Assembly: GCA_019359355.1 (NCBI GenBank)
Contig: JAHHHM010000008.1
Location: 62,001-126,000 of the forward strand
Reading direction: 5' to 3'
DNA: 64,000 nt
Source: Microcoleus vaginatus WJT46-NPBG5
GTDB lineage: Bacteria; Cyanobacteriota; Cyanobacteriia; Cyanobacteriales; Oscillatoriaceae
Shown here: in pieces, positions 54,397 through 64,000 of the stretch
Layout of the letters: each line of letters begins with the position of its first letter
How positions within the stretch are numbered: position 1 is the first letter of the stretch
The notes under the pieces: generated by a model
Told to the model about the DNA's origin: nothing
The model's database searches: none
The model's input: only the letters and a program-made list of their open reading frames with translations
Position numbers and translations under genes: made by a program

Positions 54397-54424
54397 ATGC
54401 CCCATGCCCCATGCCCCATGCCCC
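54397..54424. repeat. Heptameric STRR (ATGCCCC)4
   Basis: Four perfect tandem copies of ATGCCCC between converging ilvD and the DUF2157 gene. Confidence 0.9.
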
Positions 54425-54434
54425 CTTTGTATAA

Positions 54435-55478
54435 TTAATTATCTTTCAGCAGAATTTGTCGCAACCGTTGTGGCAATAAGCGAAAGATAAAGCGCTCAAT
54501 CTTGGGACGCCGGCATTGAGACAAAAGTCCCAAAGAGATAATGGCAATACCCACAACTGTCAGGGTCAAAGGAGAAAAGACCGCGTCTTGAAAAATTTGA
54601 TAGGCTAGGTTACTGAGATATCCCAAAACGCCCATCCCCCCAAACAGTAAAAATACTCGCCGTTTTAATAGTGCTGAGAGGACGATTAATCCCCCATTAA
54701 TTAGGCAATAAAGGAATCGCTGCAAATCGCTGTCTCCTCCCATCAGCGATAGCGCAATCCAGAAAGAAAGTAACCCAAATAAATACAGCCAAAAAGCATA
54801 ATCTGCTTGACCTCTTTTGGTGTGAAGATCGACCCAGTAAGCGACGACTAAACACGCGAGTCCAAACCATAAACCAACCAACAGTTGTTGTTCCCAAGTA
54901 AACGCTCTTAGCCCAAACAGCACGGGCGTTAAATCCACCGACATATACCAGAGGCAAAAGGTAATGGGAACGCTCAGAAAGGGAAATGGGATGGCTTTAA
55001 GCGCGACTGCGCCGGCTAGGATGGTTGCCAGTGCTAAGAGGAATCGGCTGCCTTTAATCCAAATGTAGTAATCTTGGTAATTGCCTGGATTGCCTTGGGG
55101 CCAAATTCCTAACCATCTTTGCAGGCTGTAGGTAGCTAGGGGGGCCAGGCAAACGGCTATCGTGACCAGTAAGCCGCCCAAAACTTTCAGGTTTTTTTTG
55201 TACCAAAGAATGGTGCCGGCAAGGAAAAAGCAGAGGATGTAGCAACTTGCTGTCAGACAAACCCCGCGACTGCCAAAAGCTTCTTCAGCCAGAAGCATGA
55301 ACCAACCCATTGCACAAATGACGATGGCGGCACCAAAAGAGTAGGCTGCATTAGCCATGCCGAATTGTGAGCGGCTCTTGCTGCGCTCTGAGAGTGCCTC
55401 CCAGAGCGCTTCTGCCTGTTCAGGGGTGATAAGTTCCTGGGAGGCAGCCCATTGAAAATCCTCTTGGGATACTTTCAT
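54435..55478 (-). CDS. DUF2157 membrane protein
   Basis: 347 aa. Residues 1-35 form a helical soluble start (SQEDFQWAASQELITPEQAE), the mark of DUF2157. Ten or so hydrophobic helices follow from residue 45 on, such as AIVICAMGWFMLLAEEAFG and LNGGLIVLSALLKRR-like segments. The C-terminus is basic (FIFRLLPQRLRQILLKDN). No transporter motif is visible, and the function of the family is not known. Single gene, converging with ilvD. Confidence 0.78.
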   Translation of the reverse strand: MKVSQEDFQWAASQELITPEQAEALWEALSERSKSRSQFGMANAAYSFGAAIVICAMGWFMLLAEEAFGSRGVCLTASCYILCFFLAGTILWYKKNLKVLGGLLVTIAVCLAPLATYSLQRWLGIWPQGNPGNYQDYYIWIKGSRFLLALATILAGAVALKAIPFPFLSVPITFCLWYMSVDLTPVLFGLRAFTWEQQLLVGLWFGLACLVVAYWVDLHTKRGQADYAFWLYLFGLLSFWIALSLMGGDSDLQRFLYCLINGGLIVLSALLKRRVFLLFGGMGVLGYLSNLAYQIFQDAVFSPLTLTVVGIAIISLGLLSQCRRPKIERFIFRLLPQRLRQILLKDN

Positions 55479-55573
55479 TTGTCAAACTTTCAGTGTTCAA
55501 GGTCAGCTTCCAGCAATTTTTAATTTTAAAGAACTAAACGGAACTCTACCCAAAAGCTGCCGGCCTTTAATCA

Positions 55574-55594
55574 ATTTTAGATTTTAGATTTTAG
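55574..55594. repeat. Heptameric STRR (ATTTTAG)3
   Basis: Three tandem ATTTTAG copies in the gap between leuA and the DUF2157 gene. Related single or double copies occur near 34116 and 51270. Confidence 0.8.
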
Positions 55595-55692
55595 AAAATG
55601 TCAAACCCCGTAGAATCCTCTTTTTAATAGGGTTTTAGCGTTTGTTATCAGATTTAAGCTTTACTTTGCCCCACCGGCTTTGAGGAGAAAGC

Positions 55693-55718
55693 AAAAAGGG
55701 CGCAGTCAATTGCGCCCC
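55693..55718 (-). terminator. leuA terminator
   Basis: GGGCGCA (55698-55704) pairs with TGCGCCC (55711-55717); read on the minus strand it is followed by TTTTTGC. It lies 33 bases after the leuA stop. Confidence 0.85.
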
Positions 55719-55750
55719 CGTCAGTGTTGTTTTGTCAGTCTGAGTGAGGT

Positions 55751-57367
55751 TTAGGAGTGAGTTGCAGTTGCCCTCTCTGAAGCCTCACCGGCTGCCGGTG
55801 CCGGCTGCAATGCGACGTAAAGTCGGTTTAGGGCGTTTACATAAGCGTGGGCAGAAGCGACGATAATATCAGTATTTGCTGAGCGTCCAGAGAACACGCG
55901 CTCTCCGTGCTTTAGACGAATTGTCACTTCTCCAAGGGCGTCAATGCCGGCAGTTACAGACTGCACCGAAAACTCAATCAACTGATTCGGCACATTCACC
56001 ACGCGGTTAATCGCTTTATACACAGCATCCACGGGACCCGTACCAATAGCGGCATCGGTTAATTCTTCGCCTGCCGGTGTCCGCAGCGTTACGGTTGCCG
56101 TAGGACGAGCACGATCCCCGCAGGAAACCTGAACCAATTCCAGACGGAACATTTCGGGCGGTTGTTGAATTTCATCATTAACAATCGATTCGAGATCCCA
56201 ATCGGTAATCTCTTTCTTTTTATCCGCAACGGTCTTAAACTTGATAAAAGCGTTATTTAGCTCTGTTTCTGACAGTTCAAAGCCCAATTCTTTAAGGCGA
56301 GTTTGGAAGGCGTGCCGGCCAGAAAGTTTACCCAAAACAATTTGATTCTGGGTCAACCCAATGGATTGGGCGTCCATGATTTCATAAGTCAATTTGTTTT
56401 TGAGAATGCCATCTTGGTGAATCCCTGACTCATGAGAAAAAGCATTTGCCCCCACAATTGCTTTATTCGGCTGCACCAACATCCCGGTGAGGCTAGAAAC
56501 CAAGCGGGAGGTTTTGTAAATTTGCCGTGTGTCAATGTTCGTCAGAGGCGCTTCAGAATCAGCCGGACGCCCTAAGAAGGGATTAAAATACTGACGCCGG
56601 ACGTGTAAAGCCATCACCAATTCTTCCATCGCCGCATTACCGGCTCGTTCGCCAATGCCGTTGATGGTGCATTCTAACTGCCGTGCACCGTTTTTTACGG
56701 CTTCTAGGAAGTTGGCAACCGCTAAACCTAAGTCATTATGTCCGTGAACCGAAATAATGGCTTGATCGATGTTGGGGACATTTTCTTTAATTCCGCGAAT
56801 GATCGCCCCAAATTCCGAGGGAGTGGTGTAACCAACGGTATCTGGAATATTCACCGTTGTCGCGCCGGCAGCAATTGCTCGCTCTAATACCTGATACAAA
56901 AATTCTGGATCGGATCTGCCGGCATCTTCTGGGGAAAATTCCACATCCTCGACAAAACTTTTGGCGTAAGCAACCATTTCTTCGGCGATCGCCAGCACTT
57001 CCGCGCGGGTTTTCTTGAGCTTGTATTCTAAGTGAATATCAGACGTGGCGATAAACGTGTGAATCCGAGCATGAGCTGCCGGTTTCAAAGCATTTCCAGC
57101 GGCTTCAATATCTTTTTTGGTGGCTCTAGCGAGGCCGCAAATAATCGGCCCATCTTCTGTTCCTACCAGTTGCGCGATTTTCTGTACGGCTTCAAAATCA
57201 CCCGGACTGGTAAAGGGGAAGCCGGCTTCAATGACATCCACCCCTAGTCTCGCTAATTGTCGGGCAATGGTGAGTTTTTCATCTACATTTAAGGTCGCTC
57301 CAGGGGACTGCTCCCCATCCCGAAGTGTGGTGTCAAAAATGATAATTCGGTCTTGTGTCGGTTTCAT
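55751..57367 (-). CDS. leuA: 2-isopropylmalate synthase
   Basis: 538 aa, the committed step of leucine synthesis: acetyl-CoA plus 2-oxoisovalerate. The HMGL-like TIM barrel holds [16 protein letters not shown] (about residues 10-25), [15 protein letters not shown], and the metal motif [14 protein letters not shown]. The C-terminal leucine-feedback domain (about 395-520) is complete ([20 protein letters not shown]). Length is that of cyanobacterial LeuA. Around 100 bases separate its start from the NYN gene stop upstream on the same strand, so they could be co-transcribed. Confidence 0.94.
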   Translation of the reverse strand: MKPTQDRIIIFDTTLRDGEQSPGATLNVDEKLTIARQLARLGVDVIEAGFPFTSPGDFEAVQKIAQLVGTEDGPIICGLARATKKDIEAAGNALKPAAHARIHTFIATSDIHLEYKLKKTRAEVLAIAEEMVAYAKSFVEDVEFSPEDAGRSDPEFLYQVLERAIAAGATTVNIPDTVGYTTPSEFGAIIRGIKENVPNIDQAIISVHGHNDLGLAVANFLEAVKNGARQLECTINGIGERAGNAAMEELVMALHVRRQYFNPFLGRPADSEAPLTNIDTRQIYKTSRLVSSLTGMLVQPNKAIVGANAFSHESGIHQDGILKNKLTYEIMDAQSIGLTQNQIVLGKLSGRHAFQTRLKELGFELSETELNNAFIKFKTVADKKKEITDWDLESIVNDEIQQPPEMFRLELVQVSCGDRARPTATVTLRTPAGEELTDAAIGTGPVDAVYKAINRVVNVPNQLIEFSVQSVTAGIDALGEVTIRLKHGERVFSGRSANTDIIVASAHAYVNALNRLYVALQPAPAAGEASERATATHS

Positions 57368-57468
57368 TTCAAGTACCTCTTCTAGCTTGAGTTTTTTGTC
57401 TTGTGTATTGTCTCTTTTGTCTGGAATCTTGTGTCCTTTACCCTTAACAAAGGAACGAAGACAGGAAT

Positions 57469-57990
57469 TTAATAATCTATCTTTTCTATATGGTCGCGAA
57501 TTTCATTGAGATCGATATACCGATCTGTCGCATTCCGCAGTTCCCTAGCAATCATTCCTTCTGTAGACACTACGGTGATATGAGTATTTTTGGAGCGCAG
57601 CAGCTCAATTGCTCGTTCAAAATCTCCATCCCCACTAAATAGAACGACTCGGTCATATTGGTCAACCGTATTAAACATATCAACAACAATTTCTATGTCT
57701 AAATTTGCTTTTTGCGAGTAGCGTCCGGAAGAGTCATCGTAATATTCTTTTAGAATTTTTGTGCGAACGGTGTAGCCCAAACTAATTAATGCGTCTCGGA
57801 ATCCGCGCTGATCTTGGGGATCTTTAAGACCTGTATACCAAAAAGCATTGATTAGCCGCACTTCTGGCTGTTCACTTCTGAAATATTCCAACACTCTTCT
57901 GGGATCGAAAAACCACCCATTTTTTTGTTGAGCGTAGAACATATTATTTCCGTCTACAAAAATAGACAGACGGTTCATTGAATAATTCAT
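57469..57990 (-). CDS. NYN-domain (LabA/DUF88-like) protein
   Basis: 173 aa PIN-like NYN domain, a predicted metal-dependent RNase. Acidic site residues are in [28 protein letters not shown] and [18 protein letters not shown]. The final helix [18 protein letters not shown] is typical of LabA-type proteins. LabA of Synechococcus takes part in circadian output; LabA-like paralogues are common in cyanobacteria, so the exact role is open. A start six codons downstream (second Met) is possible. Confidence 0.85.
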   Translation of the reverse strand: MNYSMNRLSIFVDGNNMFYAQQKNGWFFDPRRVLEYFRSEQPEVRLINAFWYTGLKDPQDQRGFRDALISLGYTVRTKILKEYYDDSSGRYSQKANLDIEIVVDMFNTVDQYDRVVLFSGDGDFERAIELLRSKNTHITVVSTEGMIARELRNATDRYIDLNEIRDHIEKIDY

Positions 57991-59062
57991 AGAAAGTTAG
58001 GTCTAAAATTTGTAGAAAACTACATTAAGCAGAATAGCCTATTCTAGCAATTCCCTTTCAAAATTGGTACTTATTAATAAGTTTTTAGGGACTAGATGTT
58101 TAACCGGCCAGTTCGATTTGGGCAAAACTGCCTGTTAATCGCACTTATCAGGGATTTTTGCTTTTCCTAGACTCGCGGCTCACTCGCTTTTGGTTAAGCA
58201 GATGAACACTTAGCTAATCATGGTAAGACGTTATCGGCTGCTAATTGAATGTAACAGAGCGCAATTCTCCTAGATATTTCAGATTTTAATTTAAGTAGCA
58301 CCTTTAGGATGATAATTTTGTAACCCTTTGAGAAACATAGATGCTTGGCGAGGCGAGAGATTTCGCACAACTGCGTCCTCACCACCTTTCAACTTTACCT
58401 CTAATTGACACGCTCTAACTCGCAGAAAGCCGGGTTAAGAATTTTGTCTAAGTATGCGAGTGTGTCAAACACTAGCCAGACAAAATGCTAACCGAGGGCG
58501 CTTTTGCCGGCTAGTAGCGGCGCAAGAGTGGATGTGCCCAAGAGTTACAGGTTACTTTAGCTGCGGCGATTTTCCCTTGTTGCAAGGTTAACCGTGGGGT
58601 TGCACTGCTTGGCAATGGGGGTACTGTGTATGACAGCAGAACGTCCAATCTGCCAGTTTTTATGGCATCCACGGGTTACAGCCGCCGAAAACCTTCTATT
58701 TATTTTCTCATACTTTGTCTTATCGGCGAGTTCTTGCAAAAGTGCCGGTTGCAACACTCAACCGCCAGCTTTCTCGCGTCAAAAATCAAGCCAAGGTGGA
58801 AGTAGGAAGGCGAAAAACCTGATAACTAACCTGCTACAGATGCCTGTAACCGGCGCAGTGTGTTTTTTATGTTTGCCGGCTATAAGCGCATACTGGCGTC
58901 AGCTTGCCGCTATTGTGGGCGCTGAAGATTACACTGAATGAACTCGCTTGGTGTAACCCGCAGCGTTCGTAATTTCGTGGAGTGAGTGCCGGTGCTTCAC
59001 CCCACAGATTTGAACACCGTCAAATTGCACCCTGGCACCCCTGAAATACACGGAACTCAGCC
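57991..59062. other. 1.07-kb region with no convincing gene
   Basis: Divided into an AT-rich part with the NYN promoter (57991-58340) and a more GC-rich part (58340-59050) carrying only weak, low-quality ORFs on both strands. The latter could encode a non-coding RNA, but I find neither RNase P, tmRNA nor 6S-type hallmarks. It lies between two minus-strand genes. Confidence 0.35.
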
Positions 59063-59710
59063 TCAAGCCATATTGGTTTCAATCGCCCAACGCGCCAACT
59101 CTGTGCGGTTGTGAAGACTGGTTTTGCCCAGCATATTGGAGACATGGCTTTCGATTGTCCGTTGGCTGACATTCATCACTTCAGCAATTTCACGGTTTGC
59201 CATGCCCCGCGCCACTAACTGAACGACTTTTAGTTCGGTAGGAGTTAATTCCACATCGAAGGGCACCTGAATTTTAGGCCCATTATCTCCTGCTTTGTTT
59301 TGATGATTGATCAGGCGGTTTGTTTGTTTGAGGGAAGATTCTACTTGCGCGACGAGTTCTTCTGGCTCAAACGGCTTAACCATATAAACATCAGCCCCTG
59401 TGTTTAAGCCTTTCACCCGATCTTGGCTTTGTCCTTTTGCCGAAAGGAATAAGACTGGAATCCAATTTGTTTTGGGATCTTGCCGGACGTGCTGTACAAA
59501 TGAATAGCCGTCCATTTCTGGCATCATCACATCACAAATAATCATATCTGGATTTTCTTGTTCCAGAATCTCCAGCGCTTCCCGACCGTTTTCTGCTGTG
59601 ATGACTTCATACCCTCGAAATTCAAGGTAATCCTTGACGAGCAAAATTAGGTTTGGGTCATCATCAATCAGTAAAAGTCGCCGTTGATCTCGTATGCTGG
59701 TTTCCTTCAT
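59063..59710 (-). CDS. NarL/LuxR-type response regulator (Ycf29-like)
   Basis: 215 aa from ATG at 59708-59710; an upstream ATG at 59800 would add 30 unusual residues. The receiver domain (about 8-125) has the acidic pocket LLLIDDDPN, phospho-Asp in MIICDVMMPEMDG, and Lys in YMVKPFEP. A linker of about 35 residues leads to a LuxR HTH (LTPTELKVVQLVARGMANRE, IAEVMNVSQRTIESHVSNML). It binds DNA as a phospho-regulated dimer. It resembles Ycf29 and related cyanobacterial regulators; no histidine kinase gene is near. Confidence 0.85.
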   Translation of the reverse strand: MKETSIRDQRRLLLIDDDPNLILLVKDYLEFRGYEVITAENGREALEILEQENPDMIICDVMMPEMDGYSFVQHVRQDPKTNWIPVLFLSAKGQSQDRVKGLNTGADVYMVKPFEPEELVAQVESSLKQTNRLINHQNKAGDNGPKIQVPFDVELTPTELKVVQLVARGMANREIAEVMNVSQRTIESHVSNMLGKTSLHNRTELARWAIETNMA

Positions 59711-60057
59711 GCTGTGCAACTCGTATTGCCTGAATTGAGGGTTTGTGTGAGCGATTTTCTTATCAGTAGAATATACGATTTCATGTCTCTGCGGCTGCAC
59801 TTGCTTTTCCTTTCGGTATCAGGAAAAAGCCTCTATTTTTTTTTAGATTATGCCCCTTTAAATTGAGAACAACCGTAGAGATACGGAGGTCATACACTTT
59901 ACTATGGTGCTATTATATAAGGTTTGGCGGTGGTTGGCTACTCTTAAGGAAATTAGGATTGAGGCAGTGTGGCTGCCAGGATCTGGGGATAGGGAAAGAG
60001 AGAGGGAAAATCTTAGAGTTTTGGCCCTTAAGTGCGTTGTGATTCAACCGGCGACTG

Positions 60058-60582
60058 TCAAAGTTTAGGGTCCGGCTGCTCTGGGATCACCGGCTCAAGC
60101 GTTCCCTCATCTGCCGCTTTTTGTTCAATAGCCGGCGCTAAATCTGCCGACACCTGAAGGGGTTGTGGCAAAGGATGGGTTAAGAACACATATTCTGCAA
60201 CCACCTGATTCCCGATTAAATGTTCTTGAATAATTCGCTCGATCACTTCAGGAGTGGCATTGCGATACCAGACGCCATCCGGATAGACCACAAGAATTGG
60301 CCCACAGGCGCAAACTCGCAGGCAGTTGGCTTTGGTACGGAAGATGCAACTGGGGCGAGTTTCAGTGGGTTGATCGAGTTTTAACTGCTTTAGGCGTTTC
60401 TTCAAATACTCCCAGGATTCTAAACCGGCTTCCTTTGTGCAGCACTTGGCATTGGTTTGATCCGCGCAGATAAAGATGTGTCGCTGAATTTGCGGCAGTC
60501 CCAAGCTTTGGACACACGCTGCTAAGGCTTGGTTATTGAAAGATTCATCGCTCTGGGGCGGTTGAGTGACAGACGAAGTCAT
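60058..60582 (-). CDS. Thioredoxin-like [2Fe-2S] ferredoxin
   Basis: 174 aa. Residues 35-130 match thioredoxin-fold ferredoxins (as in NuoE tails and cyanobacterial (2Fe-2S) proteins): [15 protein letters not shown], then [17 protein letters not shown] and [11 protein letters not shown]. The cluster cysteines would be one in AKCC and two or three in the NCLRVCACG segment; exact ligands are not assigned. The C-terminal 40 residues are Pro/Gln-rich and disordered. An electron-transfer role in the cytosol is likely; partner unknown. It is divergent from groES. Confidence 0.78.
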   Translation of the reverse strand: MTSSVTQPPQSDESFNNQALAACVQSLGLPQIQRHIFICADQTNAKCCTKEAGLESWEYLKKRLKQLKLDQPTETRPSCIFRTKANCLRVCACGPILVVYPDGVWYRNATPEVIERIIQEHLIGNQVVAEYVFLTHPLPQPLQVSADLAPAIEQKAADEGTLEPVIPEQPDPKL

Positions 60583-60744
60583 ATTAAGCGTTCAAAGGTT
60601 AGGGGCATTTTGTTGGGGGAGTTTCTAGGGGTAAGCAAAAAGTTTTATTTAAACCTGGCGCGACTTAGAGGCAAGCGGCAGATCGCCCTCACACTGGTTG
60701 CCTACATTAAGTATTTCTACCGTATTGCCGGCATAACAGGTTAA

Positions 60745-60760
60745 GTTCGGGAACCCGTAC
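60745..60760 (+). promoter_or_regulatory. K-box light-response element of groESL
   Basis: GTTCGGGAACCCGTAC fits the published K-box consensus GTTCGG-NNAN-CCNNAC at every fixed position. It lies 39 bases upstream of the CIRCE element, as in other cyanobacterial groESL promoters. Confidence 0.75.
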
Positions 60761-60799
60761 AGAAAAATCAGTTGCGCTTTGGGCGCTCACTCAGGTAAA

Positions 60800-60826
60800 T
60801 TAGCACTCAGGAGTTGAGAGTGCTAA
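60800..60826 (+). promoter_or_regulatory. CIRCE operator (HrcA site)
   Basis: TTAGCACTC (60800-60808), 9-base spacer, GAGTGCTAA (60818-60826): a perfect CIRCE inverted repeat. It binds the heat-shock repressor HrcA and lies 186 bases before the groES ATG. Confidence 0.97.
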
Positions 60827-60867
60827 CTCAAGACACCAGCTCAGAAAAAGTCGCAACCCCAGAAGGA

Positions 60868-60896
60868 TTGACAAATCGGGAAGCCCTGATAGGTAT
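60868..60896 (+). promoter_or_regulatory. Possible second groES promoter
   Basis: TTGACA (60868-60873) followed after 16-18 bases by TAGGTATAT, a weak -10. It lies downstream of CIRCE. The main CIRCE-overlapping promoter cannot be fixed by eye. Confidence 0.4.
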
Positions 60897-61012
60897 ATCA
60901 GCGGCAAGTCGATAAAATCGAGTGCCAGCCTTTAAGGAAATATCGGGCTGACTTCTGAGAAAGGTGCGTTCTCAATTTAATTCAATTTAACCTGTAGTAG
61001 GAGCGAATTTTT

Positions 61013-61324
61013 ATGGCAGCTGTATCTCTGAGCGTTTCCACAGTTAAACCTCTAGCCGACCGCGTCTTCGTCAAAGTAACTGCCTCGGAAGAGAAAACCG
61101 CTGGTGGCATTCTTCTGCCCGACACCGCCAAAGAAAAGCCTCAAGTTGGTGAAGTTGTGCAAGTCGGCCCTGGCAAGCGGAACGAGGATGGCTCCCGTCA
61201 AGAGATGGAAGTCAAACCAGGAGACAAGGTTCTCTACTCGAAGTATGCCGGCACCGATATCAAACTGGGAACCGAAGAATACGTTCTGCTCTCGGAAAAA
61301 GATATTCTTGCTATCGTTTCATAG
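61013..61324 (+). CDS. groES: Co-chaperonin GroES
   Basis: 103 aa, the lid of the GroEL cage. The N-terminal signature is [20 protein letters not shown], the mobile loop [20 protein letters not shown], and the dome/roof [20 protein letters not shown]. The end [12 protein letters not shown] is complete. Ribosome site GGAG lies 11 bases before ATG. It is the first gene of the CIRCE-controlled operon, with groEL 96 bases downstream. Confidence 0.97.
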   Translation: MAAVSLSVSTVKPLADRVFVKVTASEEKTAGGILLPDTAKEKPQVGEVVQVGPGKRNEDGSRQEMEVKPGDKVLYSKYAGTDIKLGTEEYVLLSEKDILAIVS

Positions 61325-61366
61325 CTTTTGTTAAATGCCAGCAGTCAAATGACTGATGGCAAATGA

Positions 61367-63061
<1,695 letters not shown>

Positions 63062-63136
63062 TCGAGAGAATTGGGATGCCGGTGATATGCCGGCACCACA
63101 AAATCGTTGCTGCAATCTAAATTTGTTAATTTCTTT

Positions 63137-63165
63137 AGCCGCTTCTACACAGAGGCGGCTTTTTT
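63137..63165 (+). terminator. groEL terminator
   Basis: AGCCGC (63137-63142), 12-base loop, GCGGCT (63155-63160), then TTTTTT. About 75 bases after the groEL stop. Confidence 0.85.
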
Positions 63166-63290
63166 ATTGCAAGGTGATTCTGCTAACGGAGTAGACTAAT
63201 GTAGAGGGCATATCCTGAAGCTTTAAAGCATATTCAATATAGAAAAATCACTTACTTTACTACTCATAATCTCCATTAAAAATATTAACT

Positions 63291-64000
63291 ATGGTTCTTG
63301 AAAAAGCTTTATACACGACAAACTGGGGCGCTGCCTATGCCGGCAACTCCCTAGAATTACTTGATGAGCTTGAAAGCGATTCGATTAACTTAGTCATGAC
63401 TTCCCCTCCCTTTGCGCTGCAACGTGAGAAGCGTTATGGAAATGTTGATCAAGATGCTTATATAGATTGGCTTTTTCCTTTTTGTAAAAAGGTGTATCGG
63501 GTATTAGCACCGGATGGCAGTTTTGTTCTTGATTTGGGTGGCGCTTATCAAAGTAAACGTCCCGTTCGCTCACTCTACAATTACCGACTTTTGATTAAGT
63601 TATGCGATGAGTTGGATTTTCGCTTAGCTGAAGAGTTTTTTTGGTATAACCCTTCTAAGTTACCATCGCCGATTGAATGGGTTAATAAGCGCAAAATTCG
63701 GGTTAAGGATGCTGTCAATACGGTTTGGTGGCTGTCAAAAACTGACTATCCTAAAGCCAATGTGAAGAATGTTCTGGTTCCTTATTCGGAGCGCATGAAA
63801 AAACTACAGCAAAATCCTGCTAAATATTATAAGCCTAAAGCACGACCGTCAGGGCATGATATCAGTGCCGGCTTTGCGATAGATAATGGCGGTGCCATTC
63901 CTTCTAACTTATTACAAATTCCGAATACTGAAAGCAATTCTCAATACATTCAGATGTGCAAGGCGGTTGGTGTTGCTGCACATCCGGCGAGGTTTCCTGA
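63291..64000 (+). CDS. DNA methyltransferase (TSPPF, beta type), 3' end cut
   Basis: At least 236 codons, open to the window end. The start is ATG 63291 (MVLEKALYTTNWGAAYAGNS). Motif IV, TSPPF, lies at residues 37-41, so the catalytic motif is near the N-terminus and the AdoMet motif (FxGxG) would follow beyond the edge: beta class, N4-cytosine or N6-adenine. Further conserved parts are VYRVLAPDGSFVLDLGGAYQ (motif V-like), EFFWYNPSKLPSP, and INxR-like KRKIRVKDAVNTVWWLSKT. TSPPF/Y with these features fits an N4-cytosine enzyme such as the cyanobacterial m4C family; the target sequence is unknown. No restriction gene is visible. Confidence 0.82.
   Translation, partial: MVLEKALYTTNWGAAYAGNSLELLDELESDSINLVMTSPPFALQREKRYGNVDQDAYIDWLFPFCKKVYRVLAPDGSFVLDLGGAYQSKRPVRSLYNYRLLIKLCDELDFRLAEEFFWYNPSKLPSPIEWVNKRKIRVKDAVNTVWWLSKTDYPKANVKNVLVPYSERMKKLQQNPAKYYKPKARPSGHDISAGFAIDNGGAIPSNLLQIPNTESNSQYIQMCKAVGVAAHPARFP

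Noticed and set aside
52571-54424. Heptamer arrays as a CRISPR array
   Set aside because: The units are 7 bp in direct tandem without spacers: STRRs. No cas gene or 25-40-bp repeat/spacer pattern was seen anywhere in the window.
58594-58941. 115-codon plus-strand ORF
   Set aside because: Cys-rich, irregular composition, no ribosome site and no domain; not called as a gene.

Overview
The window is chromosomal DNA of a cyanobacterium, most likely a filamentous non-heterocystous type (Microcoleus/Oscillatoriales-like; the genus is an inference). Supporting this are a homogentisate phytyltransferase of the tocopherol pathway, a pheophorbide-a-oxygenase-like Rieske protein, a psbA remnant, a SigF-type sigma factor, groESL with CIRCE and K-box elements, heptameric STRR repeats, HIP1 sites (GCGATCGC) and many cyanobacteria-only conserved proteins.

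Layout. 1-0.9 kb: 3' end of the phytyltransferase gene. 1.1-9.1 kb: an insertion-element graveyard (IS630, IS1 and IS5 pieces, an IS1595-like zinc-ribbon gene, a Uma2 remnant) around four intact cargo genes: two paralogous C39-like cell-wall hydrolases, one carrying a GH19 lysozyme-like domain, and a two-gene unit with an HTH-like protein and a PAS-like protein. The cargo lies between two overlapping IS630 pieces, a layout that single-crossover integration of a circle would produce. 9.4-12.6 kb: a lipoprotein, a DPYGDP-repeat protein, a voltage-gated-type ion channel and a dead IS5-type element. 12.7-16.4 kb: Rieske oxygenase and LamG/DUF6745-like genes between two copies of the arfB 3' end, then arfB. 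16.6-38.6 kb: mostly housekeeping (degenerate NrtB-like permease, M23 peptidase, FtsH, FMN reductase, chelatase with a His-rich tail, CHASE-GAF-GGDEF cyclase, MFS exporter, ilvB, WGR/propeller protein, PfkB kinase, prfB with programmed frameshift, BI-1 protein, sigF, lgt, tRNA-Gln). 38.7-49.2 kb: an accessory island bounded by ~250-bp direct repeats. It holds a truncated NB-ARC-type regulator cut by an IS5 relic, a 2678-aa RTX/PPC/TIG/RHS/RTX protein and a psbA 3' remnant. 49.4-63.1 kb: core genes again (lipoprotein, polysaccharide deacetylase, pentapeptide protein, ilvD, DUF2157 protein, leuA, NYN/LabA-like protein, NarL-type regulator, [2Fe-2S] protein, groES-groEL). The window ends inside a beta-type DNA methyltransferase gene.

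How genes fit together. ilvB, ilvD and leuA are three branched-chain amino-acid genes, scattered as usual in cyanobacteria. groES-groEL is a heat- and probably light-controlled operon. The 2.5-8.2 kb cargo is the best candidate for an undescribed unit: two intracellularly made muralytic enzymes with a shared N-terminal module and no Sec signal, plus a nearby two-gene regulatory pair. The RHS/RTX giant is the second candidate. A further window-wide signal is the abundance of RCCGGY (mostly GCCGGC) palindromes. Protein family names come from recognising motifs in the translated sequence; no database search was run.
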